From: Paraburkholderia bannensis
Lineage (GTDB): Bacteria > Pseudomonadota > Gammaproteobacteria > Burkholderiales > Burkholderiaceae
NCBI RefSeq assembly: GCF_014200455.1
Contig: NZ_JACHBW010000031.1
Location: forward strand, 1 to 60,590
Direction of reading: 5' to 3'
DNA: 60,590 nt
Shown here: positions 46,023 through 54,256 of the stretch, piece by piece
How positions within the stretch are numbered: the stretch's first letter is position 1
How the letters are laid out: every line of letters starts with the position of its first letter
Program-made: the position numbers and the translations under genes
Notes under the pieces: model-generated
The model's input: the letters and a program-made list of their open reading frames with translations, nothing else
Told to the model about the DNA's origin: nothing
Databases searched by the model: none

Positions 46023-47191
46023 ATCTGACAGTGGTTGGTTTCTCATGCTGGCGCGCATCGCCGCGGAGGGCGTAGCCCGTAGCGGCGATGCGCGCCGCAA
46101 ACAGCAAGGAGTCCGCCATGACTCAGGAGCAGAAGGTAATTCGTGCCAAGGTCGGCATACTTGAGTTGGCCCGGCAACTCGGCAACGTCAGCCAAGCCTG
46201 TCGCGTGATGGGTTACTCGCGCGACAGCTTCTACCGATTTAAGGAACTGTACGATCGAGGCGGTGAGGCTGCGCTGCAGGAGATTTCCCATCACCGACCG
46301 TTGCTCAAGAACCGCGTAGATCCGCAGATTGAAGCCGCCGTTGTCGAACTGGCCCTCGAATTGCCAGCCTACGGCCAGATCCGTATCGCCAACGAAGTCC
46401 TCAAACGACATGCCCTGTCCGTTTCGCCCCAAGGCGTCCGTAGCATCTGGTTGCGCCACGATCTGGAGACCATGTCGAAGCGCCTGAAGGCCCTGGAAGC
46501 CAAATCCGCCCAGGAGGGTTTGGTGTTGACCGAGGCGCAACTCGTCGCGCTCGAACGTGCCAAGCACGAGAAGGAAGTGCACGGCGAATTCGAGTCAGAA
46601 TGTCCAGGCTACTGCGGCGCGCAGGATACGTTCTATGTTGGCAACCTCAAGGGCGTAGGCCGTGTCTACCAGCAGACTTTCGTCGACACCTACTCGAAAG
46701 TTGCATTCGCCAAGCTCTACAATCGCAAGACGCCATTGCCGGCGGCGGACCTGCTCAACGATCGCGTTGTCCCGTTCTTCGACGGCTTCGGTATCCCGCT
46801 GCTACGCGTGCTGACAGACCGCGGCACCGAATACTGCGGCAACCCAGAGCATCATGAATACGAGTTGTACCTGGCTTTGGAAGACATCGACCATACCCGA
46901 ACAAAGGCCAAGTCGCCGCAAACCAACGGGATCGTCGAGCGACTGCACAAGACCATGCTCAACGAGTTCTACCGCATCGCTTTCCGCAAGAAGATCTACG
47001 AATCGATCGCCACCTTGCAGACGGACCTTGATGCGTGGCTCGACCAGTACAACAATGAACGGGAACATCAGGGACGGTGGTGTTACGGCAAGACGCCGAT
47101 GCGCACCTTTCTCGATTCGCTGGAACTCGCCAAGGAGAAACTCATTCCCCATTGATCGCTTCGTCTCTATCGGCCCGACTACCTGTCAGAT
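46023..47191 (+). mobile_element. IS481-family insertion sequence
   Basis: About 1.17 kb. The left end ATCTGACAGTGGTTGG (46023 onward) and the right end, read inward from 47191 as ATCTGACAGGTAGTCGG, form imperfect inverted repeats. One transposase gene lies inside. No target duplication is evident, so the two flanks may come from different molecules. Confidence 0.75.
46118..47155 (+). CDS. IS481-family transposase
   Basis: About 345 residues: an N-terminal HTH (ARQLGNVSQACRVMGYSRDSFYR), then an rve integrase core with QDTFYVGNLKGVGRVYQQTFVDTYSK, LTDRGTEYCG and PQTNGIVERLHKTML giving a DDE triad. C-terminal RTFLDSLELAKEK is typical of the group. It appears complete. ATG 46118 is preferred over the upstream in-frame start. 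Confidence 0.88.
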   Translation: MTQEQKVIRAKVGILELARQLGNVSQACRVMGYSRDSFYRFKELYDRGGEAALQEISHHRPLLKNRVDPQIEAAVVELALELPAYGQIRIANEVLKRHALSVSPQGVRSIWLRHDLETMSKRLKALEAKSAQEGLVLTEAQLVALERAKHEKEVHGEFESECPGYCGAQDTFYVGNLKGVGRVYQQTFVDTYSKVAFAKLYNRKTPLPAADLLNDRVVPFFDGFGIPLLRVLTDRGTEYCGNPEHHEYELYLALEDIDHTRTKAKSPQTNGIVERLHKTMLNEFYRIAFRKKIYESIATLQTDLDAWLDQYNNEREHQGRWCYGKTPMRTFLDSLELAKEKLIPH

Positions 47192-47284
47192 CGAGTCCCG
47201 GCTAATACACTTTATGACGGTCAAAAGTTTGTCGAAGAAGCCGTTTCGGTGCTCGCGCCATTCTTTCAAGCCAAGCTGAAATAA
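47192..47284 (+). pseudogene. C-terminal fragment of an unidentified protein
   Basis: In frame to a TAA at 47284, the sequence reads NTLYDGQKFVEEAVSVLAPF and then FQAKLK, a plausible C terminus that begins right at the IS481 boundary. The upstream part is absent, so the element or a deletion removed it. Possibly a flavoprotein or hydrolase gene linked to the next gene (inference). Confidence 0.4.
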
Positions 47285-47332
47285 GTTGCCCCGAGGGGGA
47301 TGCCCCGGCTCCCCCGCATCTGGAGTCGATCC

Positions 47333-48262
47333 ATGAGCCACATCAAGACCGTCACCTATCAGAACCTGGGCTGGGAAACCGCAGCCGACATCTACCTGCC
47401 GCCCGGCTTTGACGATACGAAGAGGTACCCGGCCATCGTCAGCACGCATCCCATTGGTAGCTGCAAGGAGCAGACCGCCGGCAACGTCTACGCCAAAGGC
47501 CTGGCCGAGGAAGGTTTCGTCGTGCTGGTACATGACGCGAGCTTTCAGGGGGCCAGCGGCGGTACGCCGCGATTCATCGAAGATCCGGCCATCCGCGTTT
47601 CCGACATTCGTTTTGCGGTCGATTACCTGCAATCGCTGCCCTACGTGGACGCCACCCGCATCGGCGCAATCGGCGTGTGCGGTGGCGGTGCCTACACCGT
47701 GCATGCGGGGATCACCGACCATCGCCTCAAGGCGTTAGTCTCCATCACCGGTGTGAACTACGGCCGTCTGATCCGCGAAGGCTTTGCCCAGTTCAAGCCA
47801 CTCGAACTCGCCGGAAACATCGCCCAGATGCGCACGGCCCAAGCCCAGGGTGCCGAACGTGACGTGGCGAACCTGCTGCCCGAATCCGTGGCTTCGGCCC
47901 GGAAAGCCGGGATCACTGACATCGACGTTCTGGAAGCAACCGACTACTACAAGTCCGCACGCGGTCAGCAGCCTAACGGTGCCACCAGCCAGTTGATGTC
48001 GTTCAGCGGCGCGGCAATGGGCTGGGATGCCTTCACGAATGCCGAGGTTCTACTGACTCAGCCGCTGATGGTGGTGATCGGCGACAAGCCCGGTGGCTTC
48101 GGCGCCTTTCGCGACGGATGGGAGATCTACAGCCGCGCCGCCTCGGCGAACAAACACATCATCGTGATCGAGGGATGGTCGCATTACGATCTGTACGACA
48201 AGCCCGAACCTGTAGCCATGGCGATGGCGAGGGTTGTGCCGTTTTTCAAAGACAACCTCTAA
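47333..48262 (+). CDS. Alpha/beta hydrolase (dienelactone-hydrolase-like, Cys nucleophile)
   Basis: About 309 residues, cytoplasmic. The oxyanion region is STHPIGSCKEQ, the nucleophile elbow is GVCGGGAY with Cys in place of Ser (as in dienelactone hydrolase), the acid is probably in VIGDKPGG and the His is in GWSHYDLYD. Similar to the YcjY/FrsA-like group. The native substrate is not evident. It lies directly downstream of the IS481 boundary fragment, and may have lost its upstream partner. Confidence 0.8.
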   Translation: MSHIKTVTYQNLGWETAADIYLPPGFDDTKRYPAIVSTHPIGSCKEQTAGNVYAKGLAEEGFVVLVHDASFQGASGGTPRFIEDPAIRVSDIRFAVDYLQSLPYVDATRIGAIGVCGGGAYTVHAGITDHRLKALVSITGVNYGRLIREGFAQFKPLELAGNIAQMRTAQAQGAERDVANLLPESVASARKAGITDIDVLEATDYYKSARGQQPNGATSQLMSFSGAAMGWDAFTNAEVLLTQPLMVVIGDKPGGFGAFRDGWEIYSRAASANKHIIVIEGWSHYDLYDKPEPVAMAMARVVPFFKDNL

Positions 48263-49025
48263 GCTTTCGCAGCATCGGTTGCTGCCGCCTTCTATCCGGC
48301 GAGGTGGCTCAATGGGTCATTGAGCCACCGCCCCATCTGCCTGATATGCAAGACAGATGGATGAATCTTGCCGCGTCCCTGTTGCGTCACCTTCCGATGC
48401 TTCAAAGCAAGCGCTAGTTGTCCGCTTGTCGACGTCTTGCGGACACCTAAATCGGACGCGTAAATGCCCGGTTGTGGCCGACGACCGCGCGGCCACCGCC
48501 TCGGCTGGATGTTCGATGCGAAAGGCATAAAGCACCCCGTTACGGTCATACCTTGCTTTTCACCATGATGACCGCTACCTGGTAAGGTCCGGCCGATGGA
48601 TTTACGCCGACGCAGCACGCACACGCTAGCGATCGAACTTACAACCTTACGGCCCGGACCTTGCGACAAGTCTTCGATGGCTTGCACGGACGCACGATCT
48701 GCGCAGCATGCTTGTCCCAACCCAAAAGTCGATCCTGGCAGTCGCTTTTTCGCAATGAGCGGGCGACTGCGGGAGCATACCTCGAACCGAAAGCGACATT
48801 CCGGTAACGATCAACTCACGGGCGATGCTCGACAGCGAGCCCGCTTCACGATATGCGTTGACAGTCCTAGTTTGGCACTGTATCGTGAGTCTTGAAATAT
48901 TCAAGAAGCTCGATTGCTGATCACCATTTTCCGCCTCCTCTGCGCGGTACTCGTTATCCTCTCCTCTTCCTTGAAGTTTTTGTCGCTCCGCAACGGAGCT
49001 GTTATTTTTATCTCAAGGAATTCTC
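48263..49025. other. Intergenic region with the cold-shock leader
   Basis: About 760 bp. Most holds nothing recognisable. Near its end a hairpin GCTCCG/CGGAGC (48985-48999) followed by a T-rich tract and an AAGGA element at 49015 form the cspA-type leader, which may be temperature sensitive. Confidence 0.35.
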
Positions 49026-49229
49026 ATGGATACCGGTACTGTTAAGTGGTTCAACGATAGCAAAGGCTTTGGCTTCATCACTCCTGACGCTGGCGGCGAC
49101 GATCTCTTCGCTCACTTCTCGGAAGTTCGCGGCGACGGTTTCAAGACGCTCGCAGAAAACCAGAAGGTGACCTACGAGACGAAGCGCGGCCCGAAGGGTA
49201 TGCAGGCCGCGAATATCTCGCCGCAGTAA
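49026..49229 (+). CDS. Cold-shock protein (CspA family)
   Basis: 67 residues with the two RNA-binding motifs KGFGFIT and LFAHFSEV, and the conserved GTVKWFNDSKGFGF start. A single-stranded nucleic-acid-binding RNA chaperone induced by cold or growth transitions. It is monocistronic with a terminator directly after it and a structured leader before it. Confidence 0.96.
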   Translation: MDTGTVKWFNDSKGFGFITPDAGGDDLFAHFSEVRGDGFKTLAENQKVTYETKRGPKGMQAANISPQ

Positions 49230-49237
49230 TGTATTTC

Positions 49238-49260
49238 AAGGGCCGGTCTACCGGCCCTTT
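49238..49260 (+). terminator. Rho-independent terminator of the cold-shock gene
   Basis: AAGGGCCGG/CCGGCCCTT stem around TCTA, followed by a short T tract, nine bases after the stop codon. Confidence 0.8.
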
Positions 49261-49426
49261 GCATGTCTGCCTGACCAGTATCCCCGCGGAGCCGTGCGCT
49301 CCCGATCTGATCGCCGCATTCGTCGCGCGCGTCATTTGTCTTTCGACACGATCCGTCTCGCTTCATTTTCAATTTATTTTGCCTTTACGATATAGAAGTC
49401 GTACGGGTGTTGTTCGGTTATTGCTT

Positions 49427-49657
49427 ATGCAAAATAATAAACATCTTCACCACTACAACGGTTATTCAGTCTCCCCTTCTGCACATCGGTTGCCGGACGG
49501 CTGGTTTGCCGCCAACCTTCTGCTCGTCAGGGGGGATGCCCTTGAGGCTGATCCGGTTTCCTACAAGTTCCACGCACTCGACTATTTCGATAATGAAACG
49601 CAGGCCCTGGGACACGCTACGACCTGGGCGCGTGACTGGGTCGACAGCCGCGGATAA
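49427..49657 (+). CDS. Small uncharacterised Burkholderia-type protein
   Basis: 76 residues. HHYNGYSVSPSAHRLPDGWF, then the FHALDYFDNETQALGHATTWARDWVDSRG end, a pattern I recall from small conserved Burkholderiaceae proteins, possibly the DUF6566 group. No signal peptide. It begins at ATG 49427; the frame extends upstream through the cold-shock terminator without a real start. Function unknown. Confidence 0.6.
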   Translation: MQNNKHLHHYNGYSVSPSAHRLPDGWFAANLLLVRGDALEADPVSYKFHALDYFDNETQALGHATTWARDWVDSRG

Positions 49658-50038
49658 TGGCCAATACACGTGCATAGTAGCGGCGGGATGGACGGCGGCG
49701 AAGCTCGACGAGCCGTCGGTGCAGAACGCGTCGGATCAGAACAATACACAGCAAGAGCACCTCTGCCTGCATGAACTGATTTCATTGCGGCGACACCGCC
49801 TGGCGCCTGGCCAGTAGGCCGGTGGAGCTAGGCGCGAACGATGCCCACCGCATGATGTGAGAAAGCCCGTCATGCCTGTCACATCTGCGCCAATCACGCT
49901 GCTCACACAACGTCGCAATGAAGCGCCTCAAAGCTGCTCAAGCTCGCGCTCTCCAGAACGTCACTCAACCGGATCACGGGATCCGGTCGCCTGATCGACA
50001 CAACGCTATTCCCGTCAATCGCAACACAAGGAGCAGAG
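49658..50038. other. Intergenic, nothing recognised
   Basis: About 380 bp with no supported gene. A purine-rich AGGAGCAGAG element precedes the next start. Confidence 0.3.
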
Positions 50039-50614
50039 ATGGCGTTATTGGTCATGCAGGTCGCGGTGAGCGGAGAACTGGTCGAGATTTTCGAAATGCC
50101 GGTTGATGATGTCGACGGCCACCGGATGCTCGCCGCCGCCAATGAGGACGAGCGGGTGATTCATCCCTCGGGACAGGCGCTCGAAGACGGTGAAGTCTGG
50201 ATCGATCTGATCGACGGAGATGGCGAGACGCTGTTCGACCAGGTGGCGTGTTTTCACCGGGCGGATGCCTCGGACGCTTTGCAGATTCACTTCGGCATGC
50301 ATGTCGATGTCGTTAGAGATTGCCTCTCAAAGTCGAACATCGCATCGCTCCATGCAAGGCACCGTCTGGCAGCCCAAGCCTACTTTCGCAAGGTTGACCG
50401 TCTTGTCGACTGCTCGCTGGTAGGTTCCAGGCAGAGCAATCGCCGGCGTGTTGGTGACGCCAGTGTCATGGATCTCGTGATAGAGCTTCGCCGGAGGCTG
50501 GATGGTATTGTCACCCAGCTTGCACTGAGCGAGTTGCCAACGCATGTGCAGGCCGCGGCACGGCAACTGAAAGACGCGACAAAGAGCTACGTGGGTGCGG
50601 TGCAGAGCCTGTGA
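50039..50614 (+). CDS. Uncharacterised protein
   Basis: 191 residues, soluble. The first hundred residues are acidic with beta-rich segments (MALLVMQVAVSGELVEIFEM, DGEVWIDLIDGDGETLFDQVACFH), the second half helical and basic around RLAAQAYFRKVDRLVDCS and ELRRRLDGIVTQL. A good AAGGAGCAGAG ribosome binding site. Not recognised. It is followed by two small Burkholderia-type genes on the same strand. Confidence 0.6.
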   Translation: MALLVMQVAVSGELVEIFEMPVDDVDGHRMLAAANEDERVIHPSGQALEDGEVWIDLIDGDGETLFDQVACFHRADASDALQIHFGMHVDVVRDCLSKSNIASLHARHRLAAQAYFRKVDRLVDCSLVGSRQSNRRRVGDASVMDLVIELRRRLDGIVTQLALSELPTHVQAAARQLKDATKSYVGAVQSL

Positions 50615-50655
50615 AGCAGCAGACTGAGTTGCATTGTGGAATGTGAAGGAACAGC

Positions 50656-50892
50656 ATGCAGAGAACGGTGGGGTATCGCGGGTTTGAGATTGATGTCGAC
50701 CTGGTGCCGACTTCCGAAGACATGTTTGACGCGTGGTTTCGCATACAGGGACCAACGCACGCCCGGGTGGTATTGGCGCGAGGCCTGCGTATCAAGGTTC
50801 GCGGCGGGCCGTTTTCGCGCCGTTGGGCATACTTCGTCGCGGAGATCGCCGGTCAGGCGTCAATCGACGTCATCCTCGGTTCCGACGACTAG
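50656..50892 (+). CDS. Small uncharacterised Burkholderia-type protein
   Basis: 78 residues: YRGFEIDVDLVPTSEDMFDAWFRIQGP followed by KVRGGPFSRRWAYFVAEIAG, a compact beta-rich domain of a kind common in Burkholderiaceae, where it occurs as multiple paralogs. No function known to me. It starts 41 bp after the previous gene and 97 bp before the H-NS-like gene. Confidence 0.65.
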   Translation: MQRTVGYRGFEIDVDLVPTSEDMFDAWFRIQGPTHARVVLARGLRIKVRGGPFSRRWAYFVAEIAGQASIDVILGSDD

Positions 50893-50989
50893 TTGGCGCC
50901 GCAGAAAATGCGAAGAGCAGACTTACCTGCGAGCTTCGCCGCTTGTCATTAAGACAAGCATCGGACACGATTGGAAAGGAAAGAAGTTT

Positions 50990-51307
50990 ATGGACGAACG
51001 CAAGCGGGACAGCATGATTGCCTACCTCCGGCACCGCATGGAGGACTTCGGCATCAGCCCGGACGATCTTGCCACCGCACTCGCAGCCGTACCGGAAGCT
51101 GAGCGCTACCGCAGCGCGAATGGCGATAGCTGGAGCGGCGAAGGGTCTATGCCTCAATGGCTGAAGCAGGCCATCAGTGCCGGGCAATCCATCGGACACT
51201 TCGAGCTATCGTCGGAGGCAGTTGTCAGGCCGCCCTCGCACGCAGGCGCAGACTGGACGAACGACCCATTCGCGGGCAGTCCGCTCGCGCGGATGAGCCC
51301 CCGTTAG
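50990..51307 (+). CDS. H-NS-like nucleoid protein, divergent
   Basis: 105 residues. The segment YRSANGDSWSGEGSMPQWLKQAISAG matches the C-terminal DNA-binding domain of the H-NS family (consensus YrdpxtGxtWSGRGRxPxWL). The AT-hook-like GRGR is replaced by GEGS, removing both arginines that enter the minor groove. The N-terminal part is shorter than in full-length H-NS, and a 30-residue Pro/Ala-rich tail follows. It could be an antagonist or a weak binder (inference). Confidence 0.6.
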   Translation: MDERKRDSMIAYLRHRMEDFGISPDDLATALAAVPEAERYRSANGDSWSGEGSMPQWLKQAISAGQSIGHFELSSEAVVRPPSHAGADWTNDPFAGSPLARMSPR

Positions 51308-51442
51308 TTAGATACTGCCCGCAGCACGGTTGCCCGGGCCGTGCATTTATCGTGAAGCTTTTGCTATAGCTCTCGCTGCGCAGATTACCGGCGCGAACTG
51401 GTTTTCTTACCGCGTTACTGGTACACGTCCGAAAGCGACCGC

Positions 51443-51610
51443 TTGATCCTGCGGCTGTTATTCGCCGATACCGTTGCAGGCGCGCAGGTCAGCGCCAATC
51501 TGTACTCGCTCTTCGAGACATGCAAGGCCAACGGTGTCGAGCCGTATCGCTATCTCGTCTGGCTGTTTGCAAAATTGCCGCTCGCTACGACCGCTGAAGA
51601 TCATGCAGCG
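51443..51610 (+). pseudogene. IS66 transposase TnpC C-terminal fragment
   Basis: About 55 residues: LFADTVAGAQVSANLYSLFETCKANGVEPYRYLVWLFAKLP is the conserved end of IS66-family TnpC. It reads on into unrelated sequence. No other IS66 ORF is nearby. Confidence 0.8.
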
Positions 51611-51650
51611 CTACTCCTCTGGGCCATGCAGACGCCCCGAGGGGCGTCGT

Positions 51651-52090
51651 TCATTGATCGCTTACCAATCGTAAGTATCGTGAACGGGCGCCAGCCTTTA
51701 CCACAAAGATTGAAGACTCGGCATGCGCCCCCAGGCAAGCCGGGTCTGAAGAGCGCGCAAGGTAGGTATCGAGCATCTCAGCGAGCCGCCAGATCTGGCA
51801 GGGACCATGGCATAAACCATCGAAGCCAGCCTCGCGCGCCGCTCTCGTTCCGCCCTTTACCGCAGGATCAGTGATTGCGATCAGTAGCGTATGAGCCAAC
51901 CCGGGATCATGGGAGGCAGATCCTACGAACCGAAGATCATCTTGCGTCGCGAGGCGCATGTCGATCAGAAGTACGCTGGGCCGCCAATGACCCAGAATCA
52001 GCTCGACGTCCGAATGTCCGTATGATGCACGGCCCCGAATTCCTCGCTTCGCAGTCGTCCGGCAATCGTTGCGCCGGTCGCATCGTCACG
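51651..52090 (-). pseudogene. Degenerate response-regulator receiver domain
   Basis: Reading on the minus strand, SYGHSDVELILGHWRPSVLL, IDMRLATQDD, HTLLIAITD and AAREAGFDGLCHGP follow the order of a CheY-like domain (phosphoacceptor region IDMRL, then AGFD with the expected KP changed to HGP). The N-terminal acidic pair and start are missing and the end runs into foreign sequence next to the IS66 fragment. A palindrome like that of the CRP-type gene lies upstream at 52292. Confidence 0.5.
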
Positions 52091-52291
52091 GTGCAAAAAC
52101 GACAATCAGTCGCGCTTTGCTCTTGTGCGGGAGCGGCTTGTGATTCCAGAGGACGATCGCTTCCGCGTCCTCCCATTGAGGTCGATTCATATCGGGGATT
52201 CGCGCTATTCGACACAAAGCGTCGCCGGCCGCAAAAAGGGCCGGCGACGTCCGATGCTTCTCTCAGGTTCCGGCGTCTTTTGATTACGCCG
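52091..52291. other. Intergenic, no gene
   Basis: Leader of the degenerate receiver gene. A GGCCGGC/GCCGGCC pair (about 52227-52246) could be the stem of a hairpin. Confidence 0.3.
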
Positions 52292-52311
52292 ATGTCAAAT
52301 GAATTTGACAT
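52292..52311. promoter_or_regulatory. CRP/FNR-type palindrome (downstream copy)
   Basis: ATGTCAAAT-GA-ATTTGACAT, perfect 9-bp arms. Same motif as at 53523. It lies upstream of the degenerate receiver-domain gene, which it probably once controlled. Confidence 0.6.
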
Positions 52312-52489
52312 GCAGGCATTTCAGTGTCAATAGGAAACGAAATAGGGAATTTCCCAGTCGCTTAAATAATCGGACTGGACTTGCGATGGCGTGAGAGCAA
52401 GCCGCTGAGGCGAGCCAGACGCCCGTGCGCGGCGGACTCACGCGCGGACTCAATCACGTAGCGATAGGACAGCACCAGAACCGACCGAA

Positions 52490-53503
52490 TCAAGCGTCGC
52501 AAAGCAGCCTCTTATATTCCCGCCTGACCACGCGATAGCAACCGCATGCTTGGGCTTCGATACTGTGCCGGTCAAGAACCTCGACGCGACGCCCGTCATA
52601 GCGGATCGCGCCCATGCTCTGCAGGCGTTCCGCGACCTCGGATACAGTCGCAGGACGAACGCCCAGCAATTGGGCGATCAGGTCGTCCGTCACGGGCAAC
52701 GCATTGGAGTCGAGCCGGTCGAGGCTCAGTAAAAGCCAGCGGCAGAATTGCTGGAAAACCGGATGGTGGCGATTGCAAATGGCAGTCTGCGCCATCTGCG
52801 TGATCAGCGCCTGCGAAAAGCGCAGGACGAGATCCTGCAACTGTCCGCCGCGCGCCAGTTCGTTCCTAGCGAAATCGACATCGAGACAGTACGTAAGCCC
52901 CCCGGTCTGCACAACGGCGCGAGTTGAAACCGGCTCGCCGCCCAGGAAAGCCGCGAGCCCAAGAAGCCCGTCGCGCCCAATGACTGCGATCTCCGTCGTT
53001 ACGCCGCCGTCGGACACCTGCAACATGGAAAAGACCGCCGTGGCCGGCAGATAGATGCGTTCAAGGCGATCGCCCGGTTCATAGACGACCGTGCCGGGCT
53101 GAAGCGCCATGCTCGTCAGATGCGGCCCGATGCGGGCCTGATCTTCGGCTGGCAACGCTGCCAGTAGACCATTGACGTAAGGGGTATTTACTTTTGCATC
53201 CGCGCTGCTTTCGAGCAACGCCAGGCGTCCCCGTGAAACCCGCGCAACCAGCGCCAGATGCTGCTCTTCGAGCAGCGCCCGATTCCGATGGGGTAGCAGG
53301 CTGAGCACCGCTGAACGTAGTGTGTCCTGTCCGAGTGCGTCGAGAATGCGTAGCTTGGCAAGCGTTCCCAACTCACTTTTGCCGGTGCGCCAGGCGGAAA
53401 TCTGCGCGCGCGTCAGGCCAAGGCTTTCTGCGACTTGTGCATCGCTGCCAAACTCGCCAAGCAATTTCACCTCGTCGTATAACGCGTGCCAATCATTGGT
53501 CAT
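52490..53503 (-). CDS. CRP/FNR-family regulator with extra N-terminal HTH
   Basis: 337 residues. Residues about 15-45 (EFGSDAQVAESLGLTRAQISAWRTGKSELG) form a phage Cro/CI-type HTH not normally found in this family. A cyclic-nucleotide-binding-like beta-roll follows (about 115-230, QPGTVVYEPGDRLERIYLPATAVFS and GRDGLLGLAAFLGG), then a CRP-type winged helix (LIAQLLGVRPATVSEVAERLQSMG) and a 30-residue Cys-containing tail (CGCYRVVRREYKRLLC). No Cys cluster for iron-sulfur binding is evident. A matching palindrome in its promoter suggests autoregulation. Confidence 0.85.
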   Translation of the reverse strand: MTNDWHALYDEVKLLGEFGSDAQVAESLGLTRAQISAWRTGKSELGTLAKLRILDALGQDTLRSAVLSLLPHRNRALLEEQHLALVARVSRGRLALLESSADAKVNTPYVNGLLAALPAEDQARIGPHLTSMALQPGTVVYEPGDRLERIYLPATAVFSMLQVSDGGVTTEIAVIGRDGLLGLAAFLGGEPVSTRAVVQTGGLTYCLDVDFARNELARGGQLQDLVLRFSQALITQMAQTAICNRHHPVFQQFCRWLLLSLDRLDSNALPVTDDLIAQLLGVRPATVSEVAERLQSMGAIRYDGRRVEVLDRHSIEAQACGCYRVVRREYKRLLCDA

Positions 53504-53522
53504 TCAAACCGAATCCAAGGGT

Positions 53523-53538
53523 GTCAAATGTATTTGAC
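53523..53538. promoter_or_regulatory. CRP/FNR-type palindrome in the regulator promoter
   Basis: GTCAAAT-GT-ATTTGAC, perfect 7-bp arms, 20 bp upstream of the start of the CRP-type gene. Shared with 52292. Confidence 0.6.
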
Positions 53539-53617
53539 GCGCTCGGAGTGCCATGAAATACTTGATCCGCCGTGAGCGCGGGGACTGTTTCTGAAAACGG
53601 TTTCGTTATAGCACAGG

Positions 53618-54061
53618 TTGTGCCGATCTCAACACGTTGAGACTCTCTCCGGTAACTCAAAGTCGAACACCGAATTTACGCAGATTCCAAAGCCCTTGAC
53701 CGATCCAATTCGATACGTCGCGTTGCCCCACACGCTGGCGACCAAGCAAACGGTGACCATTCCTTCCGGGCCCCTGGACGACGCCCAGTTCGCAGCTCAC
53801 GAGCTGGAGTTCGTGCGCCACCTTTTTGGATACGCTGACTTTTTGCGCAATTGCTCGCGCGAAACGCCAGTGTCGGATGCATTTCTGCCGGTGCTGGTCA
53901 TGCTGTTGGAAATCATCGATCTCAATGCGCCGCTTGAAGCACGCCGTTGCGTCAGCCAGTTGAAGCAGATTCTGGAAATTACATTTCCCGACGTCGGCCC
54001 CGGCTCACTGCCTGACGTACCCGAAAATGCCGCTGACGTACAAGACTGGCCCTCGCCATAG
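53618..54061 (+). CDS. Uncharacterised protein, start uncertain
   Basis: Up to 147 residues with no ATG near the start; TTG 53618 or TTG near 53695 would be needed. The middle (AAHELEFVRHLFGYADFLRNCS and FLPVLVMLLEIIDLNAPLEARRCV) is helical and protein-like. Divergent from the CRP-type gene. Not recognised. Confidence 0.4.
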   Translation: MCRSQHVETLSGNSKSNTEFTQIPKPLTDPIRYVALPHTLATKQTVTIPSGPLDDAQFAAHELEFVRHLFGYADFLRNCSRETPVSDAFLPVLVMLLEIIDLNAPLEARRCVSQLKQILEITFPDVGPGSLPDVPENAADVQDWPSP

Positions 54062-54256
54062 GAGCAGGCGCAAGTGCATTTAGCGTCAGTACATGCGCTG
54101 ACATTGTTGAGGCCAGGAGGGAAATGAGAGCCAACCCAGAGGTGGGCTCACTCGTTCGGAAAGTGATAGTGGGTAGCCGCGCTCCCTTCCGAAAGCACGG
54201 CCCCCTAAGAACGGAGCAAGCGACTTTCACCGCACTCCGCTCGCGTACAGCATTAA

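Noticed and set aside
48596..48904. Frames between the hydrolase and the cold-shock gene
   Set aside because: No domain and no consistent codon use on either strand.
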